This document shows positions 47,901 through 59,900 of a DNA stretch of 64,000 nt, piece after piece. The position numbers were made by a program, and so were the translations under genes. The first letter of the stretch is position 1. Every line of letters starts with the position of its first letter. The stretch is from assembly GCF_964275005.1 (NCBI RefSeq), contig NC_092692.1, positions 9,963,643 to 10,027,642 on the forward strand, read 5' to 3'. The notes under the pieces are model-generated. The model was not told the origin of the DNA, ran no database searches, and saw only the letters and a program-made list of their open reading frames with translations. The stretch is from Diadema setosum. Taxonomy: Eukaryota > Echinodermata > Echinoidea > Diadematoida > Diadematidae.

Positions 47901-50900
47901 GAAGTTTGAAGGGGGTATATAGGAATCAGCGGACGGTCAGGCGGTCGGGCAGTCGGGCGGTCGGTCCGTTGCAAATCTTGCGTCGCGAACTACTTCCTCA
48001 GTTTTCAACCGATTCCCATAAAACTTGGCACAGATGTGTGCCTTGGGTTGTAGATGTGCAAGACGTATATATTTTGACAGTACCCAAAAGTACGTTGCCA
48101 TGGTAACGGCATATTATGGGCAAAAATGGGTACAAATCTTGCATCGCGAACTCCTCCCACAGTTTTTGATCAATTTTTATGAAATTAGGTACAGATGTTC
48201 ATCTGAATATGTTAATGTGCAAGACTAATATTTCCGCAGTGGCAAAAAGTGCGTTGCCATGGTAACGGCATGTTATTGGTAAAATATAGGGCAAAATGCT
48301 TCATGGCAAAACTGCTTCATCAGTGTTCTTCCAATTCTCATGGAATTCATATTGAATGTTTGTCTTAGGATATAGGTCAGCATGACACATTTCTTGACAG
48401 TGACAAAAAGTATCTTGCCATGGTAACAGCTCACATATTATGAGCCAAAATGATGGAAAATTTTGTGTTGCAAACTACTTCCTCAGTTTTTGCCCAATTT
48501 CCATGAAACTTGGTACAGATGTGTGCCTTTGGTTGTAGATGTGCAAGACGCATTTTTCGACAGTACCCGAAAGTACGTTGCCATGGTAACGGCATATTAA
48601 TGGCAGAAGATCAAGGAAAGATCTTGCGGATTTAACTACTTCCTCAGTTTTTTGACCAAAGCTTATGAAATGTTGTTTTGACCAAAGCTTGTGAAATGTT
48701 GTTTGGCGGGGGTATAACCAGTCGCTGTAGCGACATTTCTAGTTTTGTACATGTAGATATATGGTATTTTTGTTGTAATAGAAACTGGTATAATTCTGTA
48801 ATTTTTTGATGATTAAGCATTCAAAAAGAAAAATGATTTCTGTAGGTCTTGATCTTCAACAGTTATGAACCAATCTGCCTCATTCGAAGACTTTCTCATA
48901 TCTTAATCGAATGTCTTTCCTAATGTCAGCATGTCTTGTTCAGAATGTGTTGTTGTTTTTATTAGATGGATAATGAAGTTTCAGACATCTTATGTATACA
49001 TCTCAGTTTGCTGAAGATCTGAAGTAAGACTTTCGTTAGGAAATTCTGTGCTGTGGTTGTTGTGGCATACTTCGTGTTACACTATGCTCTTCATAACTTG
49101 CATGGTCTTCAGGATACATGTACATTTGAAAAAAAAAAAAAGACCCAATGACACAAGAATGTAATAAATTGAGGTGAAAGTTATCCAGTCAGTATCACTT
49201 TAATGGATAATTGATCATGGGTTTTGATTCAGCCAGTGTGCCCTGGTTTCAGGTCGCATTGCTGTTTTGCACTCTGCCCTCGTTTGTTTTAGAATTTATC
49301 CCATGTTCTGTTGGCAGAATCAGAAGATATCTGCATCGTGGAGAGGCTCTTCTCCAGCAGCCTGGTGGCGGTGGTCTCTCTCACGGCACCGCGTAAACTG
49401 AAGGTGTGCCACTTCAAGAAGGGCACGGAGATCTGCAACTACAGCTATTCAAACACCATTCTCGCTGTCAAGCTGAATCGCAAGGTGAGCAGTCCTTTTC
49501 TTTACTGACTGTGATTCTGCAGCTTTGCTTGTTGTGTTTTTTTTTTTCATTTCCTCTTTGTCTTGCCCCCCCCCCCCATTCTCACCCCCTCTCACTCAAC
49601 TGCTTCCTTATTTTTCTCATGCCCAAGTTATGGGAAGTTGTAGTGGTGGTGATGAACTTATATCAGGATATTTCATGTTAGACCTTTCAATAAATTTTAC
49701 CTTGAATTGTATCATGGTCAAATTCTCTTTGTAGTGATTCTCAAAATGACATTTATTTAGATGTCATTTCATGTCAGGACCATGTTTTCCTTACATTTGC
49801 TTGTCACAGGACCATATTTTCCTTACATTTGCTTGTCCCAAGTTCATGTCTTTTTGTTGTTGTTGCATTGAGCGGTTTAAGATTTAAAAGGATATCCTGG
49901 CCTGCCTGTTTTATTTGACATCAAGAGTATTGCAAGCAACTATTTAAGAAATAATGCAGATTATTAAATCAGTCAGTTAACATCTTTGGAATATTCCCTT
50001 GTATCCAACACTAATCTCCTGCCTAAAATCCACCTCAGATGATACTGATGCTCATGAAGTCAGCTGTGTGTGAAATGTGTGGCAGCCCTTCTCTCTTCAC
50101 TGAAGTGGCCTTGCTGACACATACAAAGCACACCTTGTTAATGTGACCTTGTGTTGTAATTTGACTTTTTTCCAACATAGTGGTAGCCAGGGCGTTACAA
50201 CTGACAGAAAATGAGTCATCACATTTTGTTAGCATAGCTCTGTGTTAACTTATTATGGCATTTTTGTGAATACATGAAATTACAATGCTATACATGAAAT
50301 TACAATGCTATGATGAAAACATTGTGTGGTTTTTAAGTCTTTCTATCGAATCCTGTGGAGACACATTCTATGATAACACACATGCCCACTCAAAGACAGA
50401 AAGACATACAGTACACACATTCACTATATACTCAGAAAAGAGCATATGGGCAATTCCGCGGTTAGTAACGTTACATTTGAACAAATTTAGATATTTGTTT
50501 TTACCACTAAATTACCATTTGTTCATTTCAAGTCAAAATTATGTCAAAAACATGTTCATCCTTCCCATGTTTATGATACAGAAAAGAATGAACACAATCC
50601 AAGAAATATTAGAAAAGCTATAGCAACTTAAAGGGCTGGTTAGTAACATTACGAAAAAAGGACATGACAAAAAAAGTCAATGTCTTGTAACAAAAAGTGT
50701 GCAAAAATTCAAGTTACTTCAAACAAAGTGTTGCATTAATTTCAATTATTGCATCATGACAAATGTTCATGCAAATTTTTTTAGCAGTTCGACCGATAAT
50801 TTTTTAGCTAGACCCCCCAAAGCATGGTTAGTAACGTTACGATTAGTAACGTTACATTTGTCCGGAGTAATTCCGCAGGTCATTTCACCCTTTTGTAATT

Positions 50901-53900
50901 GACAAAATGTCACATGACTTCTGGAGTATTTAAATGTATTCGTCTTTTACCCTTTAGCAAAACTTTGAGGAAAAAATTTCAAAGGAACCCACTGTAATTT
51001 GCATTTAAGTGAATTTCAGCGTCCCCAGTCCTACATTTTAAATGATGGTTTTAGATCTCGCAAAATCAATAAATACGAAAAATTAAATCTACTGAATTTG
51101 AAAGACCCTAATGATTGGTGAACATCCATGGCATTATTTGATACCTAGATCAAAGGGTAAGATAAAGAGGCACATTTCTTTTATCCATGTCATGTCCACC
51201 TAACTGCGGAATTGCCCATATGAATATTTGCTTGTTGGATAGAGACCTCCCAGCGTACAACTGTATTTGCTCTAACTGACTCTCTCTTCAGAGACAAAAC
51301 CCATCAAAAGGATTACAGGAGATGGTGAACTCTTCCAGTTGCATGCGCAATGGTATTATTGCAGTCCCTTAAATAATGCATCAGGTCTACCCATTTACTG
51401 TGCATTTTAATGTGATTCTAGGTTGACTGCAGAAATGACTTCAGAATATCATTATTGAATGAGGGTGCACCTGTAATGCAAGAGTTTATTCCATGGAACA
51501 GAGAACTTTGATGGCATTTGTGAATGTGTACCCATATTCTTAATATAATCATTATACACATTTGGAATTTACCTACAGTAGGGCCTACATGTTGACAGTT
51601 TAGTGTGCTTTAATAGCACATGAATACATTATGGGGGGGGGGGGGGGAATGTGTATTCTGGAATCTGTCTGACATGCTCAGTGATGATCGATCCCATGGA
51701 AACCTGACAGCCCCATGGTTTAACAGTAATTGATTTAATGTTAATTTTGACAAAGTGTTTTGATGATGTGCAGGGCTCAAGTGTGGTTACAACATTTTGA
51801 TAACTTAGTAACATGATACAATGGACTCCCATTATAACGAAGTCCTATTGACCGGCAGTTTTCTTTTGTTATCAAAATTTCGTTGTAACTCAACATGTAA
51901 ACAATAAAGAACATAGAGCCAATGATGTTGTGGCCTGAATTTCTATATTGTTGTAACCAGAATTTTGTTACAATGTGCACTCCCTTATAACGGACACGGT
52001 TATAAAGAAATTCCGGTTACAAGGAAGTAAAAAGTCGGGCCGCAACATTATCCACTCTACTGTATGTATTCTTATTATTTATTTGTTTTGGTTATAACAA
52101 AATTTTGCTATAATGAACGAAAACTGCCGGTCCCAAGGACTTTGTTATAACTGGAGTCTACTGTTACTGTGTTCGTTATAACAGGAGTGCACTGTAGTGT
52201 TATGCAGAGATGGCACAGAACATCACATTGTGCAGTGCTTTTCAATGAAGAGTTGCCCTCTTAGTCTCATACAAACATGTTTTCATTCGAGATGAACAGA
52301 CTTTTAATGCACATTTGATTGCACGTCCATATCAACACGGCCTAGACTTTAAGTACTCACTATGTTGGCCAAGGAATTAATTAATCATACAAATGTATCC
52401 TTGTCGACATGTTTGATCAGCTTAAATTCAGCTTGTGTGTTCTCTATGTCAGTTTTGCATCAAATGGGAGCTAAATTTATCACTTGAAGATGTGTGTCAC
52501 CTTGTGTGTGTCCCTGAGTTCAGCTGTTCCAAAGAAGAGCAAACTCCATACAAACTAGATCATGGTTTCTTTGTGACATTTTAGCTCAACTAATAGTGCT
52601 TGCTCACGAACATACCAGTCTTTGATTACTGTACTTACATTTGTTGACACTGTACATGTGGTTATTAATTGCATTGTAAAGTTACCGTCTCTTTTGTGTT
52701 CTTTGTTGTTAGGTCTTAGTTGACACTGACCAAATCTCATGGCGGGAGGGGGAGGGGGGTGGTAATATAGGACATCTGTATGATTAGGTTAGAATATGTG
52801 GTATACATGTAGGTTAGAAAGCAGCATTGATCTGGCCTGGCAGGTTGACACTAAATGGTGAACACATCTGGGGGGAAAAGCATCAGCATCATTATGTACA
52901 GGGGTATGTTTCAGTAAAGTTCATCTGAAAATACACAGTGGGATGTTCATACGGATAATGTGTTCGTAACTGCCACAGGTCTTTGAAATGAAGATTCCAT
53001 GACAAAGCAGTACTTTGTAATTATAATGCTACATTGCAAATCTTATTTCTCTTACAGACTTAAAGTGAAAACAAAGTTCTGGTAAGGGCCTGAGAACCCG
53101 TCTGGCACCATTTCATATTTGCTTGCAATATATCGAAAGAGTCTACAAAGAAACTTACCTGGCTGACGCGGTTTGCCGGAATGATGAGTCGTTTTGGAGT
53201 ATTTTGAGAAAAATAATAAAAGTCGGTAGACCGACTTTTATTCCAGAAGGCTCCAGACTAACTCGGTCTCAGGGAAAACTCGACCCTATTTCAGACAATT
53301 TACACACAGTTCGTGATCGCCATGTTTGTACTCTATACTACGGGTACCAAACGAGGCCTTGATGAGCAGACAGGAAAGTGCGTGCTAATCCTGTACAAAA
53401 CAAATGGACAGCGCGCGGTCCTCAAGCCTATACAGTGTACGCACATTACCTCAGTTGCTGAGACGCGCGGTCTTTGAAGTTTTTGTTGTTGTTTATCAAG
53501 CGTCTTTGATTGTTTTTAGAGGTGCTTGAGAGGCGCACACTAATTTTGCATGCACGCCAAAGAGGTTTTTGATGCGCGCGTTGAAACAACTCGGACCATT
53601 ACTGCGAGTAAGAGTAGCCAGAATGCTACAATGTAGTTTATACAGGCCGCTCCCATATGCACAGTACAACGCTGTACAATCCAGAGGGACAACCAATACA
53701 GCTCATCCCGCTGTCAAGCAAAGCGAGACCGAGTTATCCCCGAGTCCGAGTCTAGCCTGACCCCGTTCGGGTAAGTTCTGAGACTGAACGTTTTGGTTAA
53801 TATTTCCCATTTTCGTCGTTACCCATCAAATATCTTGTTATTACAGCGTTATTCCGCACATTTTCTAGGCATACGTTCACATTTTGGAGCAAAATTTGAC

Positions 53901-56900
53901 AACTTTTGCAGGCGTACCAGAACTTTCTTTGGGCTTTAACAAAAACCAATCACTCCCCTTTTCCCTGATGAATTGTTGTCAAATTGTGATTTAAAGCAAT
54001 AATTGCTTGCCTTCAATACATGTACCTTCACCCCTAACCACCCTCTTTCCACTATGTCACAGTTTAAGATGGAAGAAGGTGGGGAAGCATAATTTCGGTA
54101 ATTGAAATGCATACTTTTTATTATATGCTGACACTGTTGGCAAGTTTGCAGCACATTATGAATGCATCATGAAACTATGCACCATGTAGTACATGTAGCA
54201 AACTTTTTTTTTTTTTTTTTTTTTGACAATGCCAATGTTCATTCTTATAAAGAGAGCACCAGAATCAGGTTGCGTGGTTTGGACAGAAATGGTTCTAATT
54301 TATCTCTATCAAGAGTATGATTAAAGTTGAATTTCATTAGCAAGTAAGGAAGGTCTTTTGCAGTGCAATATTTCATTGTTGCTACTGTACTACTGTGTGA
54401 TGCACAGTTTTGCTAATTATTCTTTTCATGAAATTTTCTGCAATATGGGACTGTTCTAATGGCCAAAGACAAATGAATTGTAACCATGTTGTTCTATGTC
54501 TATGTCTTACTTTCAGAGATTAATAGTTGCACTGGAGGAGAGCTTGTATGTTCACAATATTCGAGACATGAAGGTACTACACACCATACGGGACACGCCC
54601 CCCAACCCGAACGGACTCTGCGCACTCTCCATCAACAATGACAACTGCTACTTGGCCTATCCGGGCAGCAGCCAGATTGGGGAGGTGCAGATTTTTGACA
54701 CAGTCAACCTCCAGGCGGTCACCATGATCTCTGCCCACAACAGTCCCCTAGCCGCGCTGGCATTCGATACACTTGGCACCAAGCTAGCCACTGCTTCTGA
54801 GAAGGTACGTGCTGAGAAATGATACACTATTTACCAAGAAACACACCATCAATGGAATTTTGTTTTAAGGTATGAAAAAAAATAATGAAAATGAAATAAG
54901 TCAACCTTGCCTAAGTCAAATCTATTTGGACTGAAGAAATAGCTTTGACTTCGAAAAAAATTTCACTTGCAAAGGATTAGAATTAAGAGAATATAGAGAG
55001 AACAGGACTTGAAAAGACCTTCGACTTTGCAATAGGTCATTATTTGACTTATTGCAAGGTCGACATGTACCATGTGTTGTTTAGTGTAGATAGATGGCCA
55101 TGTTCCATTGCAATCACTGGGGGCACAGTTTTAGTATGCCTTTAATAGTTCTGGTTAATTGAACATTCCTCCTTTTCAGGCACCTAGGGAGGCTGACATG
55201 ATGTCATCTTCGGAGAGGAAAACTGCAACCACCCCCCACACACGCACACACACATAGTTGGAAACATAAGTCAGAGAGGAATGGTATTTAGCTTGCATTC
55301 AAAAGAGAGGAATGGTATTTAGCTTGCATTCAAAAGTTCTAATGGTTATATGTTGATGAATCCATGTAAATGTTTCAGTGTTTGATCTTTTGCAGGGTAC
55401 GGTCATCAGGGTGTTCTCTATTCCGGAGGGCAAGAAGCTCTTTGAGTTCAGGAGAGGAGTGAAGAGGTGAGGCAGTGCTCCTTGCCTTGGTTTTATTTGA
55501 GACTTGCAGTAAAATACTGATTTGTCATGGGTATTTCAACATTTCCAGCAGTATCACTGAGTACTAGTAATCAAAAGTAAATTAGCTTTGCTGTCATAGT
55601 GACCGGTACACACTATTTGCAAGTTTGTAATGAAATGCTACCTGGATAAGGAAATGGTTTATTCCTTTACTTTTGGCATCAGTTTCTCACGAAACACAGT
55701 GTAAATGGTCAGATATGAAGTGTGAAGAGGCATGTATAGAGCTGAAATGCTGAGTTTCCCATTGAATGTACATTGTATTAAAACTGAATCGATACCATAG
55801 CCAGAGGTGAAGGGAAAGGGATGGGGGTAAATGAACCCGCTGTCTTCCCTTCTGTCTCTGGGTCTGTAGTTCAATGCCAAATTAGACGAACCGAGCAATG
55901 TCATGTGTTACGGTGATCCTTAGGGATAAGGGATCATGAATTTGATAGCAAAACCATTTAAAGCTCTAGATATATATTCTTTTTATTAATTAGAATTGTA
56001 GGTATTATTTATCCTCAGTGTTATGCCATGATAAGATGTGTTGTCTATCTGAAAATATGCAATCTAGATTTAATTATTAGATCATAATGAAAGTGATCAA
56101 GCAAACATCTCTTGGTTTTCATGTATTTTATTTTTTGCCCTGATTTTTCCAGGTGTGTCAGCATCAATTCCTTGGCTTTCAGTGCTGACGCAATATTCTT
56201 GTGTGCTTCCAGCAACACAGAGACGGTTCACATCTTCAAGTTAGAGCAACCAAAAGAAAAGTGAGTCTGTTTGTGATGTGTGAAAGCACAGAGTCCATTG
56301 TGTATATCAATGTTTTGGACAGTTATGTACCCTTCCAAGTTGCAGCGGTTATTGATGAATGTTTCAAAGTTTCAAGGCAGACTCTTAAACCTCAATTTGC
56401 AGTCATCATATGGTAGCTGTCAATTTTGAAAAATGCATTTTGAATAGGTGGTACTATGTTTATTGTGTTCAGTACATTATGAAGAAAATGAGACAAAGCA
56501 GAAGAGAAAATTAGTTGCAGATTTTTGAGTTTTGATCAGCAGAAAGGCTTTCCATTAGTCTAGACAAAGAAATAAAAACTCTGTAGAATAGGGTTGCAGT
56601 AATTTCTTTTCATGCAAGAGAATGTTTGAAGAGAACGACTACTCTTTCATCTGTAACACTGAAAATGTAAAAAACCATTTATCATCACAAGTCTTTAAGC
56701 ATAAAAAAGATGGATACCAGAGGCGATATATAATAATTTGATTTACTAAAGTAAAGACGTACTTTTGTTCATAACGCAGCATTTTTTTAACCAACTCCTG
56801 CACTATCAGTCCTGATATTAAGCAATGGTAGCTGCGATGCACTATACATTGTAAGTCATTTCCATAAAAGTAATCCTTATTTGCAAGAGGTCTTCAGATA

Positions 56901-59900
56901 TTCTTCTTATCACAAATCTTTGTATACATTTCTTTATGATTGATTTTTATTGTGCACCCAATGCACTAACTGTACTCTGAATGTGGCATTCTGCTAGCAT
57001 GGCTCTCTCTTTTCCTGAGCTTCATTCACCAGTAGACATACCTGTTGGCTAACAGTTGGCACTGTTATAAGGTTTTTATTTCCGCAAATTTCTCGAGTTG
57101 GGTGCTATTTGCAGAATTATTTATTCTGAATTCTACATTTCTCTGTTTATTGCTGTACTCCACGATTGCAAATTTACCCCCCCCCCCCCCCCGCGAAAGT
57201 CCTAGTTCACCAAAAAAAAAAAAAAAAGACTCACTAAATATATGGCATGTACAATTTGTAACCCTTCTGATCCCCAATGTACTAATACCTTCACATTAGC
57301 ATGCCACATCAGTTGTCTAATTTTTGCTTGAAGTCAAGTTTTAGAGGATTTACTAAATGCTAGTGAAATAGCTTGTCAGGTAAACAACCAAGTGCATGGG
57401 TACTGAAAGGGGTAATGTAACATTGAACTGTTTTGCTTTCCATATTTGTTGCAGGCCAGCAGAAGAGCCCTCAACGTGGATGAGCTACCTAGGAAAGGCC
57501 TTGATGACCCCGGCAAACTATCTCCCATCGCAGGTCACCGAGGTCTTGACCCAAGACAGGGCCTTTGCCATTGTCAAGCTCCCCTTCTCTGGGCTCAAGA
57601 ATGTCTGTGCCCTAGCAAAGTGAGATGCAGTCCCTCTTTTCCTCAAAACCCCTTGTGTGTTTTTGAATGCCTCTTGGCTCCATCCTCCTCCTCTGTATTT
57701 TCCTGTATGGTATCCCAATTCAATTTTAAAGGGATGGTATAGTATTTGGTGGGATGAGGATTCAGCTTTTAACTTTTTGCATGATACATAGGAAACACTT
57801 TATGAAATGCTCAAGAGGGTACAATTCTTAGAGGAATTCAAAGTTTATTTGATGAAAATCAGTTTTGAAGTGGCTTAGATATCCAAAAACAAGTTAAGAC
57901 AAAATGATCCTAATAAAAGATGGATTCCCCCTTTTATTAGGTTCTCTTCGTTTTGAATATCTCAGTCATTTCAAAACCAGTTTACATCAAATAGACTTTG
58001 AATACCTCTTAGAATTGTATGCTCTTTCACGTTTCATATGAGGTTTCTCATTATCTCACAAAAGAACCTGAAGCACCATCTAAACCAAAACTAAACCATC
58101 CCTTGGAATATTAAGCATCCTAGTGTTCCTCTTTGTTTTTGACGATGAGCCCCTAGGTTTTCATGCACCTACACCAATGTTTGCAAACTGTCATTACATT
58201 CTATAAAAGTATGCATTTTCTCTGGTACACACAGGTTACATAATCTGATTATTGTGTAGTTTACTCTTCTTCTTGAGTTGCATCATGTAGTCAAGCTTTA
58301 CTTGTATTTGTGATCTCCTTGTTTCCACACGATATTGCATCGAGTCTAGTGGTTAGTGGCTAACAGTCAGGGTAAGGTTTCACAGGTGCTTTTTCTTTAA
58401 TACACACAGTATTGTATCAAGTGGTAGAGTTGGGGTTGTATCAGATATTTATACTCTGTAAAACAGTTATAACAGAGTAAAAATTTAGGTTCCAAAATTG
58501 TCATAGATAACTTTACATACCCCATTGTTCGGCTGTTCGGCTATAACAAAATTTTGATATAACTAAAGAAAACTGCTGGTCCAGACGAGTTTGCTGAAAT
58601 GGGAGTTGCCTGTATAGGCCATGTTTGTCTTCCCCCTTATTAAACAATAATTCATCAAGTGCTCTGATAACATTTTCAATCATTTTTAACACTCATTTAC
58701 ATTACATGCTCTTCCCAAGCCACTTAGCATGGCGTTATCGGCGAGGATAGTGGCTTTTAGTCATGTTTATTCAAATATGCCCCCTTCACATAGCACCATA
58801 TTATCTTATTCAATGAAAGCAACTTTTCAATCATGCTTCACTTGTATGTGTCCAACCCCTTATAACGTAGTATCTCCAAGCCACGTGTGTTGGTAGCAGC
58901 AGCAGATGGCTTCCTTTACATCTACAACCTGGACCCCACGGACGGAGGAGATTGCACACTACTGAAGCAGCACAGGTAATCCAAAGAACACTCCCATAAA
59001 GTCTTATGTGCCTTTTGTTTTCTTTGCAAGTCCTTACCTGATTAAAGTGCGTTCAAACGGCATATTCCCAATAGCAATTCAGTGCATTGAATGCTGTAAA
59101 ATTAGAAACATTCATGGCAAGTAACTTTCGTGAATTGGAGCCAGTGGCCTTTTTTGCCTCATTAAACTTCCAACCATGAAAAAAATTATGAGTATACTAC
59201 ATGTACTGGATTGTGCAGGTAAAAACTTTTGCGTGCATTTTCCGCAAGCGTATTGTGACTCTTTGCCAAATTCGCAAAAGTTTCATGCTTGCGAAAACTC
59301 CTGATTTTACAGTAAATGCTCTATCGGAGGTCATTGTTCATTGTCTGGAACATCAGCCCTTAGAATCTACTTGCTTTATGGTATGCCCGTCAAAATTCTT
59401 CATTGGAGGCAAAAGCAGAGCTGTCATGTTCCCCTGAGCCTGCAGGAGGATCCCTTAAATGGGAACTATTTCTTTGAGACCTGACGAAAGAATATGCAAA
59501 CCTCATTGACTTGAGAGTTGTTATTGCTCACTGAGATGAATGTAACACATGAGCATCTACCTGATACACTAGCTCCTCGGAAATTTCCAGATTTTGATGT
59601 GTGGATGTTGGCAAGCGTGCAAGAGGAAAAGAAGAATAAAAACTTGAGTTGACAGTAGTCATACAAGGTACAATATTCCTGTATTACAGATGTCCATGAG
59701 CTTCATTCACCATACCACAGCATTCCCACCAACACAAACTTGTATGAAAAGGTGTAGCAATCCAAGACCGTCTCATTCTTCGTCTCCCAGGTTAGACGGA
59801 CTGAGCGAGGGCAGCAGTGGTCTGGCCGGGACTGGAGCATCTGCGTCTGCGTCAGCAGTGGGCGGGGAGAGCGCATCGGCTGCGGGAGGCCAGCAGAAGG

